64,000 nt of DNA, from NCBI GenBank assembly GCA_036362985.1, contig JAYGXS010000003.1:83856779-83920778 (forward strand). The letters run 5' to 3'. Both the position numbers and the translations under genes were made by a program. A model generated the notes under the pieces. That model was not told the origin of the DNA. It ran no database searches and saw only the letters and a program-made list of their open reading frames with translations. Of this stretch, positions 22,095-33,939 are shown piece by piece. This DNA is from Ligula intestinalis (Eukaryota > Platyhelminthes > Cestoda > Diphyllobothriidea > Diphyllobothriidae). Position 1 is the stretch's first letter; each line of letters starts with the position of its first letter.

Positions 22095-22390
22095 GTCATA
22101 CCGGAGTCCATGGTGGAATCCGGCCGGAAAAGTCGCGTTACCGATCCGGATTTCATAGCGGATTTTGGTCGTTTGGTCGCCATGGATTCCATAGCGGAAA
22201 AGTCGCAATACGGCGCCATACCTCGATAAGGGTATTTAAGCCCCTCCTTCCGTAGTAGTAAACCTATCCATTTATTTATCGGCCCCCGTCCCCAGTAAAC
22301 GCAGCCCATTCGTAGCCCTAACGTAGTAAAAAATAAAACATCCATTTGTTTATCGTCCCCCGTCGATAGTAATCGCAGCCCATTTTCACG
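22095..22390. repeat. Short internal tandem duplications
   Basis: Two units: a CCATGG..GGAAAAGTCGC segment occurs at about 22108 and again at 22180, and a ATCCATTT.TTTATCG.CCCCCGTC..AGTAA.CGCAGCCCATT segment of about 50 bases occurs at 22263-22312 and 22338-22385 (period about 74). CpG-rich compared with its surroundings. No gene. Confidence 0.7.
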
Positions 22391-22588
22391 AAAAAGAAGG
22401 CCATATTGGACATATTTTTTTCATTTTTTATTATAAAAATAACTGTACAAAAGGTGATCTAGGGGCTTGTTCCCTGCGATTGTTTCGGTGGATTACTCGG
22501 CCCTGCGGTGCTTTCTTCATCGAAAAGACAGCATTTAGGTGTGTAGTGGCTTTATCGCTACAAATATATAAAACGTCTTAGCAAATAC

Positions 22589-23515
22589 NNNNNNNNNNNN
22601 NNNNNNNNNNNNNNNNNNNNNNNNNNNNNNNNNNNNNNNNNNNNNNNNNNNNNNNNNNNNNNNNNNNNNNNNNNNNNNNNNNNNNNNNNNNNNNNNNNNN
22701 NNNNNNNNNNNNNNNNNNNNNNNNNNNNNNNNNNNNNNNNNNNNNNNNNNNNNNNNNNNNNNNNNNNNNNNNNNNNNNNNNNNNNNNNNNNNNNNNNNNN
22801 NNNNNNNNNNNNNNNNNNNNNNNNNNNNNNNNNNNNNNNNNNNNNNNNNNNNNNNNNNNNNNNNNNNNNNNNNNNNNNNNNNNNNNNNNNNNNNNNNNNN
22901 NNNNNNNNNNNNNNNNNNNNNNNNNNNNNNNNNNNNNNNNNNNNNNNNNNNNNNNNNNNNNNNNNNNNNNNNNNNNNNNNNNNNNNNNNNNNNNNNNNNN
23001 NNNNNNNNNNNNNNNNNNNNNNNNNNNNNNNNNNNNNNNNNNNNNNNNNNNNNNNNNNNNNNNNNNNNNNNNNNNNNNNNNNNNNNNNNNNNNNNNNNNN
23101 NNNNNNNNNNNNNNNNNNNNNNNNNNNNNNNNNNNNNNNNNNNNNNNNNNNNNNNNNNNNNNNNNNNNNNNNNNNNNNNNNNNNNNNNNNNNNNNNNNNN
23201 NNNNNNNNNNNNNNNNNNNNNNNNNNNNNNNNNNNNNNNNNNNNNNNNNNNNNNNNNNNNNNNNNNNNNNNNNNNNNNNNNNNNNNNNNNNNNNNNNNNN
23301 NNNNNNNNNNNNNNNNNNNNNNNNNNNNNNNNNNNNNNNNNNNNNNNNNNNNNNNNNNNNNNNNNNNNNNNNNNNNNNNNNNNNNNNNNNNNNNNNNNNN
23401 NNNNNNNNNNNNNNNNNNNNNNNNNNNNNNNNNNNNNNNNNNNNNNNNNNNNNNNNNNNNNNNNNNNNNNNNNNNNNNNNNNNNNNNNNNNNNNNNNNNN
23501 NNNNNNNNNNNNNNN
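22589..23515. other. Assembly gap (Ns)
   Basis: About 930 unknown bases. It removes the C-terminal part of the LINE that enters from the right at 23516-24265. Confidence 0.99.
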
Positions 23516-24265
23516 CTTTTGCGGTCCAAACTTTCCATGATTGGATAGCAAACTCCAGTTTCGGCCGTACAACTGTTCCAAAGACCTTAGCGAAGCAGTC
23601 TTAATCAAAGGAGCAGAAAGCCGTTTTGACAAGGTACAGGACGGACATCGCAGACTTGGTTACTTTTGCGCAATGTAGTGAGGGCTTGAGAGATCTAGAG
23701 ATCCATACGCCCAAATCTTTCTGCGCATGCACTTCTTGTAGTTTGATGCCATTTATGCTGTTAACCATGGGGTTCTGAGAGCTGGGTCGGCCAACTCGTA
23801 GGATGCTGCATTTGTTCTCGTTTAACGGCAAAAGCCAATCTTTAGACAAAGTTTAAAGACGGTCTAGGTTCATCTGCATACGCCCTTCGTCAGCTTAATT
23901 TCTGATGGCGTTCCAAATCTTAATGTCATCGGCAAACATAGCCACATCGCAGTCCAGTTCACGGACGGAGTCACTGACGTATATAATGAACAGTATAGGG
24001 CCAAGGACGGAGCCTTGGGGGACACCGCTCTTAACTGCAACGTCTGTCGACTGCTGGTATCCAATATGGGCAGTTTGGGAGCGGCCAAGTAAGAAGCTTT
24101 GAATCTACTTCAGCAGATTTCCTCGAACACCTATTTGGCTGAGTTTGTGCAGAAGTCGTTGATGTGGGACGCTATCAAATGCCTTCTTGAAGTCGATGTA
24201 GATTACATTAAGCGGATTTCCTCCATCAACTGCCCGAGTCCAGCGTTCCAAATAATAGAGCAAAT
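23516..24265 (-). pseudogene. Jockey/CR1-type LINE reverse transcriptase fragment
   Basis: On the - strand the RT core reads VIYIDFKKAFDSVPHQRL (motif A), SGVPQGSVLGPILF (motif B) and MFADDIKIW (motif C with the catalytic ADD), then ENKCSILRVGR and KDLGVWI. Stops interrupt it at three or more places (after GNLLK, after NAIRN and before TLSKDW). Truncated at the 5' end near 24265 and by the gap at the 3' end. Same family as 2557-3185 and probably 60545-60870. Confidence 0.82.
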
Positions 24266-24549
24266 TCGTCACGCAGGATTTGCAGGAACTTTCTTATAAA
24301 ATAATATTCTTGCAGAAAAAACTCAAAAAATTGCTGGCTGAGTTCAGCGAGCCACCGATTTCCGAAAAAATGAAGGAGAAAAATTGCCTTTATAGAAAGC
24401 ATGTAACGGTATGATGCAGTTAGATGGGATGCTGCCGTTGAGAGTTCGGGACGCTTTTTGACGTGAGAAAAATAAGTCGGCGTCATCTGGGACAAAAGGG
24501 TCGTGTCAAGGAGTGGACAGTAAAAGTCAAGTTAGCGTCCCCAAGATGC
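24266..24549. other. Intergenic, no gene recognised
   Basis: Nothing supported. Confidence 0.3.
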
Positions 24550-24850
24550 GACCCGCCAGACTGCAGAGTTTATCGAAAAGTTGGCGACAACGTAAGAACA
24601 TGCGATGACTATTAATAGCGACCTCGAAGACCACCGCCAAGGTTGCAGGATGGACAAGAGTGTGCAGCATTTGAAAATGATGCTTAACTCAGACTAAAGA
24701 GTACACCGGCAATTTGGCGAAAACGTAAGAGCCCGCGATGATCATAAATGGCAACCTCGAAGACCACCACCGGAGTTGCGAAACGGAGAAGATTTTGTGG
24801 CAATTGGCGAAGAATTTGCAGTTCATGGCAGTGACGCTTGACTCTGCAGA
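24550..24850. repeat. Imperfect tandem duplication, period about 144 bp
   Basis: TTGGCGACAACGTAAGA..GCGATGA...AACCTCGAAGACCACC occurs at about 24581-24635 and again at 24715-24770, each followed by a GAAxATGxTTxAACTC/ATGGCAGTGACGCTTGACTC-like end. Origin unknown. Confidence 0.55.
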
Positions 24851-25359
24851 GACATATTTTAAGCATGTTGGAGGAAGCAAACACAAAGATTTAGTGAAGC
24901 TGGGCTTGGAACTCTCATCCTCACGCATTTCGCACTGTTCAACATCGGACGCAATTGAATCTATCGTAGGCTTTCACAGGATACATATGTCCCTATCAAG
25001 AATAAGACTCAGCCTCAGTGGCTCGATGGCGAGAGATTTGAAATAAAAAAGTAAAAGGTCTTGTGTGCGTTGTGAGAACCATTTCGTGTATGGCACGCAT
25101 TGACGATGTATTTACTCCTCGTAGTTACCTCATTTGAACGAACAGCAATCCAATCCTCGGCCTCCTCGCGGTGGTTCACGGGAAACGTGGGTATACTCAC
25201 GGCTTACAGAGGGCAATGGCAGGTAACACAGGGGACAGATAATGTAGCAAAATTCCAGGAAACATCATGGACAATACGAATATCACGGATCTGAATACTG
25301 CTACGGCATTCCCGCGAAGCGGCACGCTCCGTGGTCACCTGCTGACTGGAGTGTAAAAT

Positions 25360-26750
25360 GCGTGAGCCAGTACCCTAAATTCGCGACACATGTTGAACAT
25401 CGGTAACAGGAATGGGGGGATATCTCTTGATTCCGGGAGTCAATCACTTCTAGCATGCAGATTGTGCAATTATAATATAGACGTTGCCTGTCTGTCCGAA
25501 GTTTGGCTCCCAGACTCTGGGACGAGAAAAACCAAGGTTCCACAAGAGGATGCTGAGTAAGTGCTCCTCCAAAGTGGTCCACAAACGATGACAGGAGAGC
25601 ATGAGGTGGCAATAGCCATAACAAAGCGGGTGCGTGCCACTCACTTAACGTTTAAGCCAATCTCAAAGTGGATTGTCAACTTCCGCCTCAAAGGTTGGCT
25701 AGCGAATATGCCTGTGGTTGCCGTTTTTGCCCCAACATTGAAAGTGGATGAGGCAGTTAAGACTGACTTAAATGAGCGCCTTCAATCTACAGTGATCCGT
25801 ATACCTCCTACAAACATACTCTTCGTCGTCGGAGACCATGAGAAAAATCCCCCGAAATGTGGACTGGGTCAACGTTGCGGCAACGGAGATCGATTGGTAA
25901 TAATTGGGTGGACTACAACTTGGTGCGCTCAAAGTGGGCCCTCTCAATATCCGACCGCCGATCTTTTGGTTGTGCCGAAGCTGGATCAAACCATGTACTT
26001 CTCTGTGCCAGCTTCAAGTTCCGTTTTTGGTATCGAAGATAGGGATTGCCCCGAAAGTTTCAAAGTTTTGGCCCCATCAAACACAGTAACCCACGCAACG
26101 TTTAACGAAAGTCTCACTACACGGATCAGAGATCAATATACTATTCACATCGAATCTCTGGATAAAATCGATAACCAAATTTCGCCCAATACTCTGTGGC
26201 CACAATTAGGAAACACGCTAAACAGTGCGAGGAATCTGAGCTTGCAACAACGGGTAGTAGTGAGGGAGGACTGGATCTTCACAACGACTCTCCATCGCTC
26301 GGCGCAAGCCAGGATCGCTTGGTTGTCAACTTCAGAGAAAAATCCTTCATTGAGATGTCAAACTACATGATCATCCATATATGACCGTCAGAAACATTGG
26401 ACAAGTTTGCTGGCCCCATGGAATCAGTTTCAAACTCTGGTAACTTCTTCAGCCGTATTAATTAATAAGTAAATCATCCGGCAAAAATAAACCGCCTTGC
26501 ACCACCGTTCGGGATAACTCAGGTCAAGTGATAACTGATACGACTGGCAAAATGAATCGATGGCGGGAGAATTTCAATAAACTACTGGATCAACCTTTAG
26601 GTTCACTTGCGAAACTAAAGCTTTTAAGTGGGATTCCATATGATATTAACTGCGAACCAACTAAGAGCGCCGAGCTGGGAACAGCACTGCAATGACTCAG
26701 ATGAGGATGGTATCCCACCGAAAGTCTTCAAAACTGGTTGTTCTGTTTTA
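25360..26750 (+). pseudogene. RTE-like LINE, 5' part (endonuclease), interrupted by CR1
   Basis: An AP-endonuclease-like domain: CNYNIDVACLSEVWLPDSG at about 25470-25520, then VAIAITKR, RLKGWLANMPVVAVFAPT and a VVGDHEKNPP that replaces the usual GDWN catalytic box. The pre-RT linker follows (DNSGQVITDTTGKMNRWREN, about 26515-26575), and DEDGIPPKVFKTG marks the last recognisable RTE residues near 26740. The sequence then switches to CR1 and resumes as RTE at 28890. Frameshifts and the altered catalytic box show it is dead. Confidence 0.78.
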
Positions 26751-28890
26751 AGAGAATCAATTCTGGAGAAGATAATTTTTGATCAAATTCTCGATTTTTG
26801 CCTAAAAAATAAGCTTTTAAGCGACTCGCAGCATGGTTTTCTATCCGGATGATCATGCGAGACGTGTCACTTAGCTTTTCTTAACCACGTCACTTCCCTC
26901 CGTAACGAGCGGCAATCCGTGGCTGTTATATACTTTGACCGGAGCAAAGCCTTCAACAAGGTACCGCACAGACGGCTTCTGGTAAAATTGGAAGCCATTG
27001 GCATCTGTCCCCCTATCCTCGACTTCATCGGTTCCTACTTGTCTAACCGCAGCCAGAAGGTCCTAGTAGGTAATAGTTACTCCACTTCTCAGCTGGTCAC
27101 GAGTGGCGTTTTTCAAGGCACTGTCTTGGGTCCTTTATTCTTCATTCTATATATAAACGGAATTTCAACTGTTATAAAAAATTCACACAATCCCATTTAT
27201 GCAGACGACCTCAAATGCATTTACTCATTTTCTAAGGACACGGCAAGTATGTGCGTTGATAAAATAAATGTGGACCAACTTACACTCTCACGTTGGAGTG
27301 CTACCTGGCAGATGGAATTCTCTCCATCCAAGTGTAGTTTCATGTGTTTCGGTCCCGCCAAGCTTCCTTGTCCCCTAGTCTTTCAAAATACTCAACTTTT
27401 AGAACGATCCACTATAAAAGACTTAGGTCTAAGCTAAACAAATAAACTAGCATTGTCACCTCATGCGGATCGAATATCTGCGAAGACTGCACAGATATGT
27501 GGTTTTATATCACACAATTTCTTCCTGCTGGAAAAAAAACTTCATCGCATGTTTTTTCTTCCCATCCTTGAATATTGCTGTCCTCTCTTTGGTTTAATGG
27601 ATGCTTCTGACCGCGGTAAGATTGAAAATGTACAGGGGCATTTACTCGCAAAATATTCGCTCTTCCTCGATCCACTTCCTCTTATACGGAAAGATATCAG
27701 TTAGCGAACATGATATTTCTTTGGGTCAGAAGACTCGAAGTGGGCCTTTGTTTCCTTTTTCGTGTTAACTCTTTCCCTAACCTCCCACGAATCGACGCTC
27801 TTTTTCCCGCAAATAGACCTTATGCCACTCGTAATTCCTCCAGGAAAATTGAACCCCCTTTAGCTCCACTTCAAACCATTCTCACTTCTTTGCCTCCAAA
27901 TATGCCTTCTTCTGGAATAATATTTCCTTCGAAATTAGGCTGTCGTCTAACTTAGCAGTTTTTAAAGTCAAATTACTTAAACACTTAACTTCGGAAGATA
28001 TAAAGTCCTTGTTAGCCGGCTCCTTCCCAAACGCACAACTTTTGGACTTTGAAAAGGGCCCCCCTGATATCTGAGGTGGTTATGTTTATAGAAATTTTTT
28101 TCCATACATGTCTATTTCTTCCTCTTTTGAGTGATATTTGCAACGATGATTCGTGCACTTCTCTGTCCAGTCATCATTGCCGTTTTCTCCATTCTCCGTT
28201 TTACAACCCTAACGATAGGCTTCATGGTCTTTAGTCATGCTCATGGCGGTTCTGCTATTTTCGCCATGTCGTCGCTGGACTCCGCAGTCTACAAGGTCGC
28301 ATCTCCGGCGTTTTTATTGATGATCAGGTGACCTCTGCCGTGCACTCTCTTGTCGACCCTATTGTCCCCGATGGCCTCCTTTGGTCTCACCTCCCTGATG
28401 GTTGATCATGAAGCCATTCGGGCGGTGTTACAGTGGTGAACGACAGCCTCTGCTGTTATATGATTTCTCCAATTACAAGAAGCGTTTCCAACCCTCATAC
28501 GTTCTCATCAACAGTCCTCCCTCATTTGCACTACAATCAATCCTCTCAACCAACCCCGTTAATTTTGTTGAAGCAGTTTTTTCTCCTACGTTTTGTTTTT
28601 TTAAGCGGGGGTTCGCTGAACTCTGACCCAACTTTAATGGTAGGATTTTTTTTTCACTGCTTCCTCCTTAGTTCACCATGCGTTTCAGAGAGTGTTAACT
28701 ACTATTTTAAAACGACGATATGTTGGTGAAAATGAATTAATCTACCAACACTTCTAAACGCTCCCACTGCCTATGTGGTTGTTTCACGGAGAGCAGCATT
28801 GATCAACTTTGTATTTATTTTTCCACAGCACTAAGTTTGCAATGACGAGGCCCTCCGGGCCTAAAATATAAAATTTATTTATTTATTTCA
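26750..28890 (+). mobile_element. CR1-like LINE nested in the RTE
   Basis: 5'-truncated element with RT motifs: LSDSQHGFLSG, AVIYFDRSKAFNKVPHRRL (motif A), LVTSGVFQGTVLGPLFFILY (motif B), IYADDLKCIYSF (motif C), SPSKCSFMCFGP, RRLEVGLCFLFRVN. It is broken by stops at 27435 and later. The 3' end carries a 6-bp hairpin AGGCCC-TCC-GGGCCT (28848-28862) and an ATTT-repeat tail to 28890. The RTE reading resumes immediately after, which proves nested insertion. Confidence 0.85.
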
Positions 28891-30310
28891 TGGACAGTAC
28901 TTGACTATGTGGACTATGGCAGTTATCCCCACTGACTGTTCACTGTCCATTATCTGATGGTGACATGTCAATATGTTCAAATCACCGTGGAATCAGCCTC
29001 ATTGATATTGCTGCTATAGTGTTTAGGGCCATCATTCTTCGTAGATTTTTGATCAAGCGCAATCTTCGCATTTTTCCTAACCACAGATGATTTCGTCCAG
29101 GTAGAAGATATTTTGATCAGAGCCTCATTCTACACTGCATACCGGAACATAGACACCAGACTCAACAAGTCATCAGCGCCTGTTTCATTGACTTTAAGAC
29201 AGCCTTTACTTCCATCGACAGAGAAACCTCATGCCAAATCGTGCTTGCTGATGGTCTTCAAATAAAGTTGCTCGATCTGATAAAAGCCTACTATAGCACA
29301 GCATCAGCCCGAGTAAGAACCCTCGGTGAAAAGTCAAATTCTTTCCCATTGACTTGTGGGGTTAGACAAAGACGCCCTTTTTCCACAGTTCTCTTCAACT
29401 TCCTGATCGACTGGGTGACGTATCAATCAATTCTACCTGACAGTGGATGTGTAATTAGCCCCCAATTCCGAGTACCTGACTTGGAATATGCCGATGTCAT
29501 TGTCATAATTGGTAAAAACTCTCAGCCATTACGGCCAACACTAGACCGAATCACCAGGTTCGCTACAAATGTTGGTCTCACTTTTAATGAAGGCAAGTTG
29601 GAGCTCCTCACATCACTTCTCAGCACAGCACAACCATAGTTTATCAGCGGTCAACCCATCGAAGAAGTTTTCTGTTTCCGCTATTTAAATTCGAATATGC
29701 TAGCCAACAAGCAGGCTAATGATGTAATCTAAAAATGCTAAAAATGCATTCAGGCTGCTAGTCAGACCACTCTGGTCTTGCTCAGACACAAAGTTGCGTA
29801 CTAAGCATCTGATGTACAAAGCATAAACAGGACAGTTGTTCTTTTAGGTGTGCGAAACCTAGCCAGTGAGAAAGACAGATAATCCATCGCTCGAAGTCTT
29901 TGATCGTTGGTCTTCTCGATGCCTCACAATAGTCACCTGGCAGGACCGAATTTTCAATGTTGAGCTACCTCGTAGATGCTTCAAACTACCAAATCTAGCA
30001 TCATACATCCAGATTTGCCGATTTTAATTGTTCGGTCATGACCTGTGCAAGACATCGACGGATATCTGCAGATTGATGCTGAACTCCTCCCATAGTACTG
30101 ACTGCAGAAACCGACATGGCGGTTAACTGAAGACATGGCTCATCGCCGTCAATTCGGACTTCGAATGTATTTGCCTCGTAACCTTTACGGTCTGCGACAC
30201 TGCAACAAACAATGGGTTAACATTTAAGAGAAGCTAGTCTCCGATCGTCGCGAATGGGCCACTGCTATCCGTGACATCCGCGCAGCCGATTAATCCAACA
30301 CCAGGAGCTA
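28890..30310 (+). pseudogene. RTE-like LINE, 3' part (RT), resuming after the nested CR1
   Basis: Resumes with NHRGISLIDIAA, matching the other RTE copies, then FIDFKTAFTSIDRET (motif A), LTCGVRQRRPF (motif B, altered from RQGC) and LEYADVIVII, where the catalytic YADD has become YADV. The tail aligns with 18385-18790. Numerous stops; not functional. Confidence 0.8.
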
Positions 30311-30359
30311 ATCGGATCAAATCCAAGTACAAGTAAGTATTTTGAGGAGGCCTCCGTCA

Positions 30360-30480
30360 GTCTGGATATTATCTTGTCATCTACTAGGTTGCCGATTTTG
30401 TAAGAGAGAAGGTGGCACATTGGTTCACTCGTAAATGATCAGTGTTGTGTTACTTCTGCACTTTGGCGTCTTCGTCTGAT
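30360..30480. repeat. Dispersed repeat shared with 51440-51550
   Basis: TATCTTG.CATCTAC.AGGT and GTAAGAGAGAAGGTGG occur in the same order and orientation at 51447-51495, the second inside the gene B intron. Weaker similarity continues to about 30620 (CAGGGCTAGGAGG, also at 52157). Type unknown. Confidence 0.6.
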
Positions 30481-31019
30481 CTTCTTGAACTTACCTTATC
30501 CTCTTTTACTTCCGACAGTATCAGACCTCTTGCAGCTGGTTGTTTAACTAGTGATCGGATAAGGTTAGAGCTAATGTTACTGTTATATTAGAGTCAGGGC
30601 TAGGAGGTCGAAGTCTAAATTAAGGATGCGAGAATAGGAAACCCTCCGGAATTTAGCACGATGCTATCTGCATGATTCGGGGGTAGCCTACATTCCTGTG
30701 TACGAACTATCTATGTCGGGAATAAATGTCGTTAAATGTGCATGTTTCGAAAGTTAAAAAGACTTATATAGTCTTGGCTTGCTCCTTTAAAGAACATAAA
30801 CGTTTCTTTTACATGTCGTAGCCTATATTTAAGTCTTCATAGCGAAAGAACATTGACTTCTATTTTCTGCATTGTGCGCCCTTTTAAATAGAGAGTAACA
30901 CCCTGAATTTTGAATAGGTTACGTTTCTAGACCCGCAGACTCACATGAAGATCTACCGATCAGGTAACGAGACATGATGATCCTCGTTGAGGAGTTAAAG
31001 TGCTGCAATTTCTTGTGAA
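30481..31019. other. Intergenic, no gene recognised
   Basis: Only the CAGGGCTAGGAGG-containing similarity to 52100-52190 is noticed. Confidence 0.35.
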
Positions 31020-31042
31020 CTTTTCTATTTTTTCTCTTTCAT

Positions 31043-31127
31043 AACTGCAAGTATTTATTTGTGATATTTGTGGTCACAACTTAACAAAGTGAATCCCTGA
31101 AAACGCATCTCAAACGATGACATTCGA
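31043..31127 (+). pseudogene. Dead C2H2 finger exon
   Basis: Matches the exon at 5005-5091 in reverse orientation. The acceptor AG has become AT, one base is deleted in the FT-Q segment so the frame shifts, and the donor GT is absent. Both cysteine codons of the pair remain (C-DI-C). Downstream sequence to about 32290 follows the gene A 3' block in reverse, so this is a decayed third copy of the gene's 3' end. Confidence 0.72.
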
Positions 31128-32290
31128 ATACTCTTCTCTTTTATCGTTTTGTTCTTTGATTGTTGGCTTCCATCATCTGCCTTTTAATTACTCTACCCAA
31201 GAAATATCCGGCGAGAATTTCTCTGCTCTCGTTAATCCGAAAAAAATTGGTTATTGACCATTCGATGTGTTTACCACGGCAAACTTCTGTTGTACATTTG
31301 ATTCCAGACGGTGTTGCGGGGTTTTGCTTTTTATCTCGGATGAGGATACTTTAGCTTTGCCGTGAGGTACATTTTTTGTCGCAGTGTGGCTTCTTTTTCA
31401 TGAAAATAATTTCCAGTCTTAGGCCTTCGAAGGCACGAAAACGTGCTAAAAACAGACCTCTTGGAATTTCTTCGTGTTCCCAAGCTGTTCTGTACGCAAT
31501 TTTTTTCATTGTTGGAAGTCAGAACAGGCCAATACGTTGTATTCTTTCAAGAATTCATTAATGGTAATTATGCGCCCGCTTTTCTATAGGCATACATATA
31601 AACACTATGCATATTCGAGTCACGCAGTCTTGCGTTTGTAATTATGGGTCATTATTTGTCCACAGGACCAGATGGCAATGACGCGAATAAGCTTATGTCG
31701 GGCACATTGGTTAAAACATGAACCTGCACATTACGATTGTCACTTTATACCGCTTTTACTTGATTGGTTTTCTCGTTTTAGAAAATTTAAATTATTTAAA
31801 GAATTTGAACTTGTAAAATTATCGCTTATATCGTTTCCCAAAAATCTTCTTTGCCAATCATTTTTGAACGACAGCATCCGAGCAAGGTGCCATTAAATGA
31901 GTTTTCCATGACGACTTTGCCTTGTATTGTGCTTTTGGTACAAGGGAAGAACCGTTGTTTCGTAAATGGCGGAAGATCTCTTCGAAAACCTTTGCGACAC
32001 CTCTGGTCTCCGGATTATTAATGGGTAGCATGCGTCTTTCTGGGAAGAATATTGGAGACATATGATCTTGTCTTTTGCTCAAAGTGTTCGTCTGATAACT
32101 CTTCCTTTCACGTCTGGGTTATGACTTTTTGTGGACAGACTTCAATCAAGGTAAACATTTAGGCACCCAGCAACGTTCATTGAGGATTGTGAAAGATTAG
32201 CTCATGGCCAATACATAAAGCCACAACTTTTAATTGCTCATCAATAAATCCAATTTACGCTTTGATAAAGGACAGCTGTCCAAGACATCC
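31128..32290. repeat. Decayed copy of the gene A 3' region
   Basis: 31140-31210 matches the intron after 5005 in reverse (CCCAAGAAA preceded by a T-rich tract), and 31560-31920 matches 4380-4640 in reverse. The same series is found in + orientation at 54640-56090. Non-coding. Confidence 0.6.
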
Positions 32291-32523
32291 GAAAACCAAC
32301 AAACTCATTCCGGTTCGCAAAGCATGATCTATTAAGTTCGCACCTCAAAATTTCGGAATTAGCTGATTCCCTGGGATCTGATAATCCTGAGTTCAGAATG
32401 TTTTATGGTAGTTAACATTGCTCTTGGGAGTCCTTCCAAAATCTACATAAAATGTTCATGGTAGAAATTTGGTGTTACTATAAAACAGAGAGTAACATTA
32501 TCACGTGAATACATTATCTTGTA

Positions 32524-33080
32524 ACTAGGATTTAAGCATGGTAGGAGAAGCTGGCAGGCTTCTCAAGACGCGGATCGCTGAACACGGGGCAGCAGTGAGG
32601 CTAAATTATGCCAATTCTCAAGTTGCGTCTCATTCGACGAGACCCGGGAATGCATTCAAATTTGTTGAGGCCGAAATTCTCTTGAGAGATGACAATCGGG
32701 TGAGCCGAGAATTAATTTAGTCATGGTTCACGGGTCCCCAATCCATCAACAAATGCAACGATTTACCCAATTCACATTCGAAGTTGAGACTAAATTCAGC
32801 CAAAGCAAATTGCCGCACGGAAAACAGACAGGTTACTTTATCATCTTACGCCAACACCGCAAGGCCAGATGTTCATGGCTGACGCGACGAATCAGAACAC
32901 ACTCAGCGCATTTATCGATTTTTTTCTGTATGTTTAAATTTTACGGCGGAACCCTGGCACATACAAACTGTTTCTGCTACTGTTCTGTGAGTACGTCTCG
33001 AAAGATGAATTCGCGACGGAGTTCGAAACGTCAGGCAAATAAACATAGTGTCCCAGCGATCGAGTTTTCTTCTAGGTCAT
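32524..33080 (+). pseudogene. Penelope-like element fragment (GIY-YIG C-terminal half)
   Basis: Encodes VGEAGRLLKTRIAEHGAAVR, AEILLRDDNRVSRELI, then after a TAG at 32718 the continuing SWFTGPQSINKCNDLP in the same frame. The closing SRKMNSRRSSKRQANK tail parallels the copy at 1380-1950. The start of the GIY-YIG domain and the RT are missing. Confidence 0.75.
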
Positions 33081-33419
33081 AGTTTGTCAAATACTATTTA
33101 CCACCGTTAGCTTTAGGGATTAATATCATGCAAAACAGGCTTTACATGTGCGTCTTTTTCACACCAACGGGTCTGGTCCCATTTACTAAGTAAGGTCACA
33201 CTTACGTCAACTTACACACCAGCCTATATCAAGGTATACAATCCAAAAATTCTGATGTAGTAAGTTGACATTCAAGCGGGATTCTCTGTGCCGTCAATCA
33301 AGATTTCACCAAATGGTCAGCAGGAAAGTAGTCACTCGTACATAATGTCGGTGAAGCTATCTAGTGAAACAGCCACCAATTACAGGAGAGAGAGAGAGAG
33401 CGGGAGGTGTGTAGGTGAT

Positions 33420-33830
33420 CAGTGCTGTAAAGGCCATCGATCCTGTAGCTTTTCCCAAGTAAGAGCCGTTTGGTTGAACGCGGGCTTTGCCGCTGACTTG
33501 TATCTTCAGTCTGACCGTCTTTGACACAGTTGGGTTGGAGCGGGTCTACAGGTCTTCGTATAATGTTTTCCATCGTGGGCGATGGTTGCCAATTTGGCCT
33601 TGTTGGGCGGCTGTGATTCACTTCATCAGGCGGTTCAATACTCACACCAACTGTCCTTCTTAATGGTGAAAACAACTCACTGCACTGGCCTTTGACTTCC
33701 GTACCATGGGGGCTATATCCGGCACAATCGGGTTTCACCGACAGTCGTGGTGTCCAATTTGTAAAACCAAGACATCTCATGATTTGAGCATTAGATTGGA
33801 GATGGAGGACATGCGTATGTCCAGCGCACC
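33420..33830. repeat. Dispersed repeat, inverted partner of 1-420
   Basis: Reverse complement aligns with 1-420 across nearly the whole stretch, including CCTTCTTAATGGTGAAAA (33655) and TAATGTTTTCC (33561). A GA-repeat run at 33385-33400 lies just upstream. Confidence 0.7.
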
Positions 33831-33939
33831 TCAGTCACACGTACTTAGAATGAATGCTCACACAGACTTTTTGGGGATGTCATAATGAAGAAATCAAAAA
33901 TATTTGGGGGCTTCTATATAGCCATCAAATAAGCAAATA

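Noticed and set aside
22483..22502. Short resemblance to the start of 5.8S rRNA (GGTGGATTACTCGGC).
   Set aside because: About 15-16 bases match from memory and the sequence then diverges before the gap; too short to call an rRNA gene.
22535..23632. Long open frames across the gap.
   Set aside because: Almost entirely unknown bases; open only because Ns cannot encode stops.
33385..33402. GA-repeat as a promoter element (GAGA-type).
   Set aside because: A simple-sequence run with no nearby gene start.
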